Below are positions 14,781-20,995 of a DNA stretch of 33,757 nt, piece after piece (position 1 is the stretch's first letter; each line of letters opens with the position of its first letter). Origin of the DNA: a virus; the IMG/VR virus record IMGVR_UViG_3300047491_000055, positions 1 to 33,757 of that record; one strand, written 5' to 3'. The notes under the pieces are model-generated. The model searched no databases, had not been told where the DNA came from, and saw only the letters and a list, made by a program, of their open reading frames with translations. Position numbers and translations under genes: made by a program.

Positions 14781-15395
14781 CTAGATTGATTTGAATTTTG
14801 CTACTTTTGCTTCTACTTCAGAAAGAAACAGTTTGACCTGTTCCTCTATCTCAGCAATGTATTCATCATCCCGTTCATACCGGACAATGAACAAGTGCTT
14901 AGATTCATCGTCTAGCCTGTCGTCATAGGAAACGAAATCAACCCATTTCCTACCCGTACAAGCCAGTTGCCATGCCATCTGAGGAACGTATTTAGCGGGT
15001 GGTTTGCCAGCTAAAATATATTCAATGTGCGTATTGCTATTTGGGCACTTTATCTCCACAAGCCCTTCGCCGCACCCGACCAAACCATCAGGACTAGCGC
15101 CAGAATACTCAATAGCAGGATGATTACAGAATCCGGTTTCATCAACGACAAACCCAGTATGGAAGCTGTAAGCAGCCCTAGCGACACATTCAAGATCAAT
15201 ACCACGTTGGATGGCTTCATTTGTATATCCCTCTGCTATATCCCGCGTTAAACGCTCCGTAACCAACTGGTCTAGGTACTTTTGACGAGTTAGTGACGGT
15301 GCGCCACCTTTGCCTTTAGCCATTACGTCAGCAATCTTGCTGGCCGTAACCTTACCCTTACGGGCTAGGAACCATTCTTCGCTACGCTGTTCCAC
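14781..15395 (-). CDS. YqaJ/lambda-Exo-type viral recombinase exonuclease
   Basis: A 204-residue PD-(D/E)XK nuclease of the YqaJ family, using a GTG start at 15395 behind GGGAGAAGAATC; a longer GTG start at 15428 lacks a good site. Family marks: EQRSEEWFLARKGKVTASK at the N-terminus, YSGASPDGLVG holding the catalytic Asp, then GLVEIKCPN with the E-x-K pair, and PQMAWQLACTG. It should digest the 5' strand of duplex ends to give 3' tails for the DUF1071 annealing protein and SSB encoded in the same operon. The start lies inside the upstream gene's end. Confidence 0.9.
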   Translation of the reverse strand: MEQRSEEWFLARKGKVTASKIADVMAKGKGGAPSLTRQKYLDQLVTERLTRDIAEGYTNEAIQRGIDLECVARAAYSFHTGFVVDETGFCNHPAIEYSGASPDGLVGCGEGLVEIKCPNSNTHIEYILAGKPPAKYVPQMAWQLACTGRKWVDFVSYDDRLDDESKHLFIVRYERDDEYIAEIEEQVKLFLSEVEAKVAKFKSI

Positions 15396-15645
15396 GATTC
15401 TTCTCCCTATCAGCGGCAATGACGGCACGGACGGATTGGATTAAGTTTGCATAAGGTGTGTTTATGTACGCTTGCAAAATCTCATCATCCGTCAGGTCTT
15501 TTGTACGGACAGGGGCGGCGTATAACGGGGCAATTCCGTTATTGATGTTTGGTTTGTAGTCATCTGCAAAGTCCATAAACATCGGTATTCCACGCTCAAC
15601 TTCGACCCACGCCACCGGCTTTTGCTTTGCTTGCTCTAGTTTCAT
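15382..15645 (-). CDS. Conserved phage early protein, PLYAAP type, 87 aa
   Basis: An 87-residue protein with its ATG behind AAAAAAGGGGTGTCGCT. It contains the PLYAAPV pattern at about 40-46, seen in many short, uncharacterised proteins of phage recombination modules, usually with an N-terminal VAWVE motif as here. The C-terminal helix RAVIAADREKNR is charged. Overlaps the exonuclease gene. Function unknown. Confidence 0.65.
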   Translation of the reverse strand: MKLEQAKQKPVAWVEVERGIPMFMDFADDYKPNINNGIAPLYAAPVRTKDLTDDEILQAYINTPYANLIQSVRAVIAADREKNRGTA

Positions 15646-15698
15646 AGCGACACCCCTTTTTTCTTTGGGGCTACTTGGTCTGGTACAAAGTCATTCAT
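15642..15698 (-). CDS. Possible micro-ORF, 18 aa
   Basis: An 18-codon frame (MNDFVPDQVAPKKKGVSL) joined by four-base ATGA overlaps to both the upstream stop and the downstream start, with GGGTG eight bases before its ATG. It may be translated mainly to couple its neighbours. Too short to judge by composition. Confidence 0.35.
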   Translation of the reverse strand: MNDFVPDQVAPKKKGVSL

Positions 15699-15937
15699 TT
15701 CATACACCCTACGGCCCTGATTTTTTCCCAAACAATATGGACTTTCCCATCCATCAACGCCCAGCATCCTTCAATGTAGCCTTTTCCGGTATAGGCGTAA
15801 GCCTGGTAAAGATGCTTATAACCTTGACACAGCCTGTCGCTAATAACAATTTGACCACCGCCTTCGTTTGGCATTACCCATGTATCTGCTTGCGCCATAT
15901 TAGAAATAATGGCTAGTATTAGAAACAGTTTTTTCAT
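15695..15937 (-). CDS. Secreted / periplasmic early protein, 80 aa
   Basis: The ATG at 15937 is preferred (GGAG eight bases before) over one at 15961. The product begins MKKLFLILAIISNMAQA, a clear Sec signal peptide with likely cleavage after AQA, leaving a mature domain of about 63 residues with three Cys (LCQGY, EGCWA, VGCMK). It would be exported during early infection. The family is unknown; roles in envelope modification or superinfection exclusion are possible but not shown. Its start overlaps the previous stop by four bases. Confidence 0.65.
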   Translation of the reverse strand: MKKLFLILAIISNMAQADTWVMPNEGGGQIVISDRLCQGYKHLYQAYAYTGKGYIEGCWALMDGKVHIVWEKIRAVGCMK

Positions 15938-16239
15938 TCTGGAAACTCCGTGCGTGACCATTCAAGTTTTATTGCTTCTCCATATTCTAAATCTATGACT
16001 TCTTGTTCTGTCATAAATGTGCTTGACCAAGTCCAGTAGTTGTCATCGTCATTACATTGATAAGCCCACAGCCAACGCACCACAGGCTTTTTTTCTTTTG
16101 GCTTGATGCGGTATTCAAGAATTGGATGCCAATCTGGGTAATCTTTTCTTACACAGCTAGTCCAATGACCATTTACAAATACTTCAATCTCCGCACCATC
16201 AGCCCATGCGTGTATCAAGTCTGCGTGTTTATGTTTCAT
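15934..16239 (-). CDS. Conserved phage early protein, 101 aa
   Basis: A 101-residue protein with the pattern HADLIHAWADGAEIEVFVNGHW then P-x-W...YRIKP (about 36-47), found in many uncharacterised proteins of phage early regions. The C-terminus is acidic and aromatic. ATGA overlaps join it to both neighbours. Function unknown; the pattern itself is distinctive. Confidence 0.65.
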   Translation of the reverse strand: MKHKHADLIHAWADGAEIEVFVNGHWTSCVRKDYPDWHPILEYRIKPKEKKPVVRWLWAYQCNDDDNYWTWSSTFMTEQEVIDLEYGEAIKLEWSRTEFPE

Positions 16240-16775
16240 TTCAGCACCGCCTTTTTAGCGTTAGTAGCATCGTTGATAGCCGCCTTGTCTTTAGGGCAAG
16301 CCGCTACCGCTTTCATGTAAATACCTTTGAGTTCTTCCAAATCTGATGCTGCTTCAATAGCTGCTAGGAAGTCCACCAGTACGCCATCCATTTCACCGGT
16401 TGGCAAATCCTCGCCAGCATAGATGTATAGGCCAATACCAAAGCAAGCAATACATTTAGCCAGACACCGCATAGAAGCATCTGAAATTTTCCGGCTATCT
16501 GGCAATGCGATTGCATTATTGCGGTTATCCATGACTGGCAACTGCATTTTCATGGTTTTGCCAAACGCTGTGACGTTGCAGAACACCATCACAGTATCGC
16601 CGTAATGCTTTGGTTCAGGCCATTCCCAAGTAGCCGATGGGTCGTGCTGTAGTAGTGTATCGACAGCCCACGCCCAGGATAGGTATGTCAACTGGCCTTT
16701 TTTTTCCGTATGCTGATTTACGTTCAATTTGCGTAGTGTTTTGTACGCATCAGAGTAATAATCTTTAACTTGCAT
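16236..16775 (-). CDS. DUF1071 (Sak3-like) single-strand annealing protein
   Basis: A 179-residue protein with its ATG behind GGGAGATAGAAA. The family signature is clear: GQLTYLSWAWAVDTLLQHDPSATWE at about 28-52, then a CNVTAFGKTMKMQLPVMDNRN stretch and DASMRCLAKCIACFGIGLYIYAGEDLP at about 100-126. DUF1071 proteins are regarded as Rad52-like annealing proteins. Paired with the YqaJ exonuclease and SSB it would complete a phage-type homologous recombination system. Confidence 0.85.
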   Translation of the reverse strand: MQVKDYYSDAYKTLRKLNVNQHTEKKGQLTYLSWAWAVDTLLQHDPSATWEWPEPKHYGDTVMVFCNVTAFGKTMKMQLPVMDNRNNAIALPDSRKISDASMRCLAKCIACFGIGLYIYAGEDLPTGEMDGVLVDFLAAIEAASDLEELKGIYMKAVAACPKDKAAINDATNAKKAVLK

Positions 16776-16827
16776 TTTCTATCTCCCAAAGTTCACGCAT
16801 GATTTCAAATTCAAATTGGTCAGCCAT
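16765..16827 (-). CDS. Possible micro-ORF, 20 aa
   Basis: A 20-codon frame (MADQFEFEIMRELWEIENAS) starting inside the upstream gene's last codons and ending inside the DUF1071 gene start. The peptide is acidic and helical. It may be a coupling element or a true microprotein. Confidence 0.35.
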   Translation of the reverse strand: MADQFEFEIMRELWEIENAS

Positions 16828-17068
16828 TGTATGCCTCTGCACACTCGTACTCAAGGTCTTGAATCAAGTTGTCGTTGAGATATTGATATAGGTCAACTTC
16901 TTTGCCATCAAGCCAAGCAATCACGGCAACCACCGTTGCACCACCGTTATCTGGCGCTTCGTATGGGTCGTTAGACGGGCGTGGCGGTTGCCAGTCGTAA
17001 AACACTTCTACTGGTTGCTCACCCATTGAGCCAAGGTCAAGTATCGTGTTGTAAATATGGTCTTTCAT
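16820..17068 (-). CDS. Unknown acidic early protein, 82 aa
   Basis: The ATG at 17068 with GGAGAAGAAA directly before it is preferred over the longer frame. The product MKDHIYNTILDLG... is acidic and Pro-rich in the middle (YDWQPPRPSNDPYEAP), with a VVAVIAWLDGKEVDLYQYL strand-helix segment. No domain is recognised. The start context is shared with other genes of this operon. Confidence 0.6.
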   Translation of the reverse strand: MKDHIYNTILDLGSMGEQPVEVFYDWQPPRPSNDPYEAPDNGGATVVAVIAWLDGKEVDLYQYLNDNLIQDLEYECAEAYNG

Positions 17069-17081
17069 TTTCTTCTCCGAA

Positions 17082-17183
17082 TCACTTAAAAATAATTGCG
17101 TATGTAGCCGCAAGGCACACAGACAAAATGCCTACTCCTAAACAAACTTGGGTGATTGAATAGCAAATATCTTCAAGTTTCAT
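17082..17183 (-). CDS. Small single-pass membrane protein, 33 aa
   Basis: A 33-residue ORF from the ATG at 17183 behind GGAGAAGAAA. After a short polar head (MKLEDICYSITQ) it is one hydrophobic helix ending in a Lys. The ribosome site is identical to that of the next gene downstream, which supports translation. Function unknown. Confidence 0.6.
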   Translation of the reverse strand: MKLEDICYSITQVCLGVGILSVCLAATYAIIFK

Positions 17184-17194
17184 TTTCTTCTCCA

Positions 17195-17386
17195 TTACAC
17201 AGGACGCGGGGCATCTAGCTTAGACTTCTTATGGTTTGGATGCAAGATATACAGTTCGCCCATCTCAGCTTTGATTTTGGCAATACGAGCCTCGTTACGT
17301 TCCCGCATACCGGCCATTTGCATAAGGTCAACAGAATTGACTTCTTGGGGCTTAACAAACTTGCGGATGATGTCAAACATAGTCAT
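17195..17386 (-). CDS. Unknown basic early protein, 63 aa
   Basis: The ATG at 17386 (GGGGGTGTGAG before it) gives a 63-residue product: MTMFDIIRKFVKPQEV, a MAGMRERNEARIAKIKAEM helix, and a His/Lys-rich tail. It starts one base after the upstream small membrane protein's stop. No domain is recognised. Confidence 0.6.
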   Translation of the reverse strand: MTMFDIIRKFVKPQEVNSVDLMQMAGMRERNEARIAKIKAEMGELYILHPNHKKSKLDAPRPV

Positions 17387-17387
17387 C

Positions 17388-17504
17388 TCACACCCCCAGA
17401 CCAAACATAACACCTAGTGCAATACCGCACACAACGGCAATGGTGTAGTTCTCAATCGTGGTCTTACGAATGCTGTGTTTTGCTGCTTTGGTTAGTGCGT
17501 TCAT
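17388..17504 (-). CDS. Small membrane protein, 38 aa
   Basis: A 38-residue ORF from the ATG at 17504 behind GGAGATAGAAA. A basic head (NALTKAAKHSIRKTTI) is followed by one hydrophobic helix with Gly-rich end (AVVCGIALGVMFGLGV), suggesting an N-in membrane peptide. Function unknown. Confidence 0.6.
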   Translation of the reverse strand: MNALTKAAKHSIRKTTIENYTIAVVCGIALGVMFGLGV

Positions 17505-17515
17505 TTTCTATCTCC

Positions 17516-17743
17516 TTAGATATTGTCGGCTTCTGGGTGTTGCAGGACATACAGCGATTCATCCCATGTGTAATGGGCAAAGCTGCGACCATTGCTTAGT
17601 TCGATATAGCCATCACCGGCAATCTTGTACGTCAAACCAAGCGTCTTACAAACCTTGCGAAACTTGCTGTAATCAGAGTCAACCGCTTTGCGTTTTGCTG
17701 GTTGGCTAAACAGCTTGCCTAGTTGTTGTTGCAGCGTTTTCAT
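17516..17743 (-). CDS. First leftward early gene, unknown, 75 aa
   Basis: A 75-residue protein whose ATG lies about 46 bases after the leftward -10 element, behind GGAGATAGAAA. The sequence has a basic N-terminal helix (QQQLGKLFSQPAKRKAV), then FRKVCKTLGLTYKIAGDGYIEL. Being the promoter-proximal gene, it should be made first and most. No domain is recognised. Confidence 0.65.
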   Translation of the reverse strand: MKTLQQQLGKLFSQPAKRKAVDSDYSKFRKVCKTLGLTYKIAGDGYIELSNGRSFAHYTWDESLYVLQHPEADNI

Positions 17744-17788
17744 TTTCTATCTCCGTTTGCGGTCAGAAGTTTTCCTAACCATGACTGT

Positions 17789-17816
17789 AGTATAGCACCG
17801 CTGTTTGCCATGTCAA
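17789..17816 (-). promoter_or_regulatory. Leftward early promoter (sigma70 type)
   Basis: On the minus strand a perfect TTGACA (17811-17816) and TATACT (17789-17794) are 16 bases apart, with TG before the -10 (TGCTATACT). Transcription should start at about 17782 and read all leftward genes. Confidence 0.8.
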
Positions 17817-17845
17817 GCACTTTTTTTATCTTTTTCACAAAAAAG

Positions 17846-17874
17846 TTTGCAATCGAGCGAAAGTTGTGTATTAT
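17846..17874 (+). promoter_or_regulatory. Rightward early promoter (sigma70 type)
   Basis: TTTGCA (17846-17851) and TATTAT (17869-17874) are 17 bases apart. The -10 overlaps an operator-like palindrome. Transcription would start at about 17881 and read the YdaS-like regulator and replication genes. The -35 is less ideal than the leftward one. Confidence 0.6.
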
Positions 17875-17885
17875 AGATACAACAC
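17863..17885. promoter_or_regulatory. Operator-like palindrome over rightward -10
   Basis: A perfect TGTAT-(5)-ATACA (17867-17881) lies within a longer imperfect palindrome (GTTGTGTAT and ATACAACAC arms, 7 of 9 matching). It covers the rightward -10 and lies 15 bases before the YdaS/Cro-like gene, suggesting autorepression. No second copy was noticed near the leftward promoter. Confidence 0.6.
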
Positions 17886-17900
17886 AACCACGGAGGAAGT

Positions 17901-18122
17901 ATGGATTACATTCGGGAAGCGGCTTTCGAGCTGCGTATGTCACAACGGCAGCTTGCCAAAGAACTAGGGGTGTCTGACCAGGCGCTTCGCAACTATCGCA
18001 TGGGGAAGCAAAGCCTTCCAGTAAAGCTATGCGTTCAAATCGAACAGATGACAGGAGGAAAAATTACCCGAAAACACTTGCGCCAAGATTGGGCTGAGTT
18101 GTGGCCGGAACTGGGGGTTTGA
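17901..18122 (+). CDS. YdaS/Cro-like HTH transcriptional regulator
   Basis: A 73-residue protein with its ATG behind CGGAGGAAGT. The helix-turn-helix spans about 12-34: LRMSQRQLAKELGVSDQALRNY. The C-terminal part follows the YdaS-like pattern LPVKLCVQIEQMTGGKITRKHLRQDWAELWPEL, seen in Cro-type repressors of lambdoid and Mu-like phages. It likely binds the palindrome over its own promoter. No CI-like partner repressor is visible in the window. It is followed by the initiator gene one base after its stop. Confidence 0.85.
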   Translation: MDYIREAAFELRMSQRQLAKELGVSDQALRNYRMGKQSLPVKLCVQIEQMTGGKITRKHLRQDWAELWPELGV

Positions 18123-18123
18123 G

Positions 18124-18846
18124 ATGAATACCAACAAACCTGCTCGTTGGTTTCGGATGTATGCCGAGTTTGCTTCTGACCCGAAGCTACAGATGCTATC
18201 TGAGTGCTATCAACGGCGTTACTTGATGATATTATGCTTACGTTGCAGTAACGGAGATGTAACGTTACAAGATGTTGAAGTAGCGTTTCAGTTACGCATT
18301 GATGTAACAGAATGGGAGAAAACGAAGGCTATTTTTGTAGAAAAAAACCTCATCAATAATCACAACCAACCTATCGCATGGGAGAAGCGTCAATTCGCCT
18401 CAGACTCAAGCGCAGAACGGGTTGCAGCACATCGAGCAAGAAAGAAAGACGAATGTAACGTTACAGTAACGCCACCAGAGAAAGAGAAAGAGAAAGAGTC
18501 AAAGAAAGAGAAAGAGAAATCTAACGCTGACGCGTTGGATGGATTTGATGAGTTTTGGGTTATCTACGAACGCAAGGGAACAAAGAAGCAAGCAATGGCT
18601 CGATGGAAAAAGATAAATCCTTCTATCAAACTACAGCTTGAGATTTATGATGCTGCTCGTTTGTACGTCAAGGCAACGCCAGACATTCAGTTTCGTAAGA
18701 ACGCAGAAACATGGCTTAACAACGAATGTTGGAATGATGTGATACACGCACCCAAACCTAAAGCTATTGGGTTCTTTGGTCAACTAGGAATGATGGGAGA
18801 TGGGAATGAACAATTACCGCCAGCCCTTACCGGCAATCTGGGTTAG
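18124..18846 (+). CDS. Putative replication initiator (O-like)
   Basis: A 240-residue protein. The N-terminal about 100 residues resemble phage replisome organisers: KPARWFRMYAEFASDPKLQML, then a winged-helix-like region. A Lys/Glu-rich linker (about 118-132) comes from a polypurine DNA tract. The C-terminal part (DGFDEFWVIYERKGTKKQA, ARWKKINPS, AETWLNNECW) matches a domain common in phage replication proteins. Several GTAACG/CGTTAC elements lie within the gene, as lambda's origin lies within O. It overlaps the P-like loader gene. The role is inferred from pattern and neighbours. Confidence 0.7.
   Translation: MNTNKPARWFRMYAEFASDPKLQMLSECYQRRYLMILCLRCSNGDVTLQDVEVAFQLRIDVTEWEKTKAIFVEKNLINNHNQPIAWEKRQFASDSSAERVAAHRARKKDECNVTVTPPEKEKEKESKKEKEKSNADALDGFDEFWVIYERKGTKKQAMARWKKINPSIKLQLEIYDAARLYVKATPDIQFRKNAETWLNNECWNDVIHAPKPKAIGFFGQLGMMGDGNEQLPPALTGNLG
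18217..18519 (+). other. Candidate replication origin: iterons plus polypurine tract
   Basis: Two perfect palindromes TGTAACGTTACA (18258-18269 and 18454-18465) are joined by single GTAACG-type or inverse elements at 18217-18222, 18248-18253, 18291-18296, 18304-18308 (GTAAC only) and 18466-18471. A nearly pure A/G tract follows at 18477-18519. This layout, iterons then an easily melted asymmetric tract inside the initiator gene, is like lambda ori. Candidate only. Confidence 0.5.
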
Positions 18847-19204
18847 CAAAATATTTGCGACCATGCAAGGTCATTACGGGGCAAAGTTTGTGAATATGTG
18901 GAAAACCGGCGATTTGCTACCTAACGGCCAAGACGCTGGTTACGCTAATGCGCAAAGGTTTTGGGCTGAGAAGCTAGGTGGCTTTGAAGATCATCCTGAG
19001 TGCATTGCTCACGCTTTAGAAAGTTTGCCAGATACGCCCCCTACCCTACCGCAGTTCTTGGATATGTGCCGCCGAGCGCCTCGCAAAGAACCCTTGATGT
19101 TGGTGCATAATCTAACCCCCGAAGATATTGCACGAAACAAGGAACGGCTCAATGAAATCAAACAGCAGCTTAACGCTCGACTTGTTATCAGCCGAAACAA
19201 CTGA
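18806..19204 (+). CDS. Lambda P-like helicase loader
   Basis: A product of 132 residues from the ATG at 18806 (GGGAGA before it; an ATG two codons earlier is also possible). It carries the P-like pattern PLPAIWVSKIFATMQGHYGAKF, then FWAEKLGGFEDHPECIAHALESLPDTPPTLPQFLDMCRRAP, as in phage proteins that bring the host DnaB helicase to the origin. It overlaps the initiator gene by 41 bases, matching an O-P pair. No phage helicase gene is visible, which fits use of the host helicase. A possible overlapping gene begins nine bases after its stop. Confidence 0.8.
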   Translation: MNNYRQPLPAIWVSKIFATMQGHYGAKFVNMWKTGDLLPNGQDAGYANAQRFWAEKLGGFEDHPECIAHALESLPDTPPTLPQFLDMCRRAPRKEPLMLVHNLTPEDIARNKERLNEIKQQLNARLVISRNN

Positions 19205-19427
19205 GGAAAATTATGCAGACTTGGCATACAAAAATTCAGAAGCATATCGACACGACAGCGAAATCACTAGCATTGTGCGTATGTATCGGGAGCATGGCGG
19301 TGATAGGGTTAAGTCGTTTCTTCTGCAAGTCGAAAAACACCGAGGAAGTGCAGCAGCCGAAAGATTACGAAGTGCCGCGCTGGACAGACTCGGATTGGGC
19401 GCAATGGCTAGAAAACCACAGAGATAA
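19152..19427 (+). CDS. Conserved small phage protein, DUF7696-like pattern
   Basis: The ATG at 19152 has AAGGA nine bases before it; it starts inside the end of the P-like gene. The 91-residue product has a central YRHDSEITSIVRMY segment, then REHGGDRVKSFLLQVEKHRGSAAAERLRSAAL, a pattern of small proteins common in phage replication modules. Function unknown. The same DNA carries another open frame (19213-19437) with a good ribosome site. Confidence 0.65.
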   Translation: MKSNSSLTLDLLSAETTEENYADLAYKNSEAYRHDSEITSIVRMYREHGGDRVKSFLLQVEKHRGSAAAERLRSAALDRLGLGAMARKPQR

Positions 19428-19441
19428 CTGGAACTAAGAAA

Positions 19442-19777
19442 ATGAAAACACTAGACGAAATCGACATTTTTGAAACTTTGGAATACATTAAACGAACCGC
19501 CCCAAAGTACGCACAAGCTAAAGCAGAGCGTATCTACCTTGAGGAATATCGCAAAAGCCTAAAAGCTGCTTTGATGGCTACCCAGATTGGCGATGCTGTA
19601 AACGCCCAAGAAAGATATGCTTATGCCCACCCAGATTACACATTACACCTGGAAGGCATGAAAGAAGCTATCGCAAAGGAAGAAGAATACCGCTGGAAGC
19701 TAGTAGCCGCCCAAGCCCTTGTAGAAGTATGGCGCAGTCTTTCGGCTAATCAACGTGCAGAGGCAAAGGTATTGTGA
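19442..19777 (+). CDS. Conserved helical phage protein, 111 aa
   Basis: A 111-residue, almost fully helical protein: TLEYIKRTAPKYAQAKAERIYLEEYRKSLKAALM, then KEAIAKEEEYRWKLVAAQALVEVWRSL. This pattern occurs in small proteins of phage replication or recombination regions; I know no function. It ends in an overlap with the Mom-like gene (TTGTGA). Confidence 0.65.
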   Translation: MKTLDEIDIFETLEYIKRTAPKYAQAKAERIYLEEYRKSLKAALMATQIGDAVNAQERYAYAHPDYTLHLEGMKEAIAKEEEYRWKLVAAQALVEVWRSLSANQRAEAKVL

Positions 19778-20457
19778 AAATACTAAGCATAAAATCAGAA
19801 GAAACTTATGATTGGTTGCTTAGGGTTCATTACGCAAAAAGAATACCGCCTATTTCATATTGTTTTGGATTGTTTGTGGAAAACGAACTTGTTGGTGTTG
19901 TTACATACGGAGTGCCTTCATCATCAACTTTGCGCGATGGAATAGCAGGAAAAGAAAATTCTGACAAGGTTTTAGAGTTAAATCGGCTTGTTTTTTCAAA
20001 ACCAATAAAAAACGGCCCAAGCAAACTTGTTTCATCCAGTCTTGCGTTGCTTCCGAAGCCAAGTATTGTTGTAAGTTATGCGGATACGGAGCAGGGGCAT
20101 ATTGGGTATGTTTATCAGGCTTGTAATTTTATCTACACCGGATTATCGGCAAAGCGTACAGATTGGAAAGTAAAAGGATTGGAACACTTGCATGGGCAAA
20201 CAATAGCAGACATGAGCAAAGCCGCTATCGGAACAGATAAAAGCCGAGTTCAATTTATGCGAGAAAAGTTTGGGGATAATTTTTACTTGAAAGATAGGGC
20301 GCAAAAACACCGATATATTTATGTTTGCGCTAAAAATCCAGAAAAAACACGGATTGAACAACAAATAAAATATAAAACACAACCATATCCAAAAGGTAAC
20401 AGCCAAAAATACGACATAACTTATAATCCACAATCACAAATTTTGCTGTTTGCGTAA
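19774..20457 (+). CDS. mom: Mom-family DNA adenine modification protein
   Basis: A 227-residue protein with a GTG start overlapping the preceding stop. It has the Mom family marks: HYAKRIPP at 19-26, a LVGVVTYG-x-P segment at 39-48, LELNRLVF at 67-74, SSSLALL and SYADTEQGHIGYVYQACNFIYTG at 101-123. Phage Mu Mom has a GNAT-like fold and converts adenine in DNA to an N6-carbamoylmethyl form, shielding it from restriction. This copy is A/T-richer than its neighbours, consistent with transfer. No separate regulator like Mu com is recognised nearby. The family assignment is good; the chemistry in this phage is inference. Confidence 0.85.
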   Translation: MKILSIKSEETYDWLLRVHYAKRIPPISYCFGLFVENELVGVVTYGVPSSSTLRDGIAGKENSDKVLELNRLVFSKPIKNGPSKLVSSSLALLPKPSIVVSYADTEQGHIGYVYQACNFIYTGLSAKRTDWKVKGLEHLHGQTIADMSKAAIGTDKSRVQFMREKFGDNFYLKDRAQKHRYIYVCAKNPEKTRIEQQIKYKTQPYPKGNSQKYDITYNPQSQILLFA

Positions 20458-20458
20458 T

Positions 20459-20995
20459 ATGAAGCCAATTAAACCTAAAAAGTGCAAAACCTGTGGTTCA
20501 TTGTTTGAGCCACGGGCAAGCACCCAAGTTGTTTGCTCTTGGCAATGCTCTATAGCCTACACATCAAAGGAGAAGGTCAAACGAGAACGGAAAGAATATC
20601 GAGAAAAGAAAGAGCAATTAAAGACCCGTTCAGAATGGTTGAAAGATGCTCAAGCAATCTTTAACAGATACATTCGGGAACGAGATCAAGACTTACCTTG
20701 TATCTCATGTAATACACACCGTACACACTATGACGCTGGGCATTACAGGTCGGTTGGTGCTGCACCGCAACTAAGATTTAACGAGGACAACGTACACAAA
20801 CAATGTGTTCATTGTAATCAACACAAATCAGGAAATGCGGTAGAGTATCGAATCAACCTAGTGAAACGAATCGGGCAAGACAAAGTGGAATATCTGGAAT
20901 CCTGCAACGACCCCGTAAAATACACGATAGAAGATGCTAAAGAAATCAAACGCTTGTATAATGAAAAGCTAAAGGAATTGCGTAAAGGAATCTAA
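20459..20995 (+). CDS. ninG: NinG/Rap-like recombination protein
   Basis: A product of 178 residues from the ATG at 20459, one base after the Mom-like stop; an in-frame TTG at 20450 is less likely. An N-terminal zinc finger has CxxC at 9-12 and a second Cys pair at 26-30. A basic helix follows (KVKRERKEYREKKEQL). The C-terminal domain has LPCISCNTHRTHYDAGHY, then CVHCNQHKSGN, the HNH-like core of NinG/Rap. Lambda Rap cleaves branched DNA and aids recombination. It would cooperate with the YqaJ/DUF1071/SSB set on the other arm. Confidence 0.9.
   Translation: MKPIKPKKCKTCGSLFEPRASTQVVCSWQCSIAYTSKEKVKRERKEYREKKEQLKTRSEWLKDAQAIFNRYIRERDQDLPCISCNTHRTHYDAGHYRSVGAAPQLRFNEDNVHKQCVHCNQHKSGNAVEYRINLVKRIGQDKVEYLESCNDPVKYTIEDAKEIKRLYNEKLKELRKGI

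Noticed and set aside
17740-17811. 23-codon frame downstream of the leftward -35
   Set aside because: Its ATG lies within the promoter itself, upstream of the expected transcript start, so it could not be translated from that promoter.
18477-18519. GAAAGA-type microsatellite as a slippage hot spot only
   Set aside because: The tract is not an exact tandem repeat, keeps the frame, and directly adjoins the iteron cluster, so an origin-related reading is preferred.
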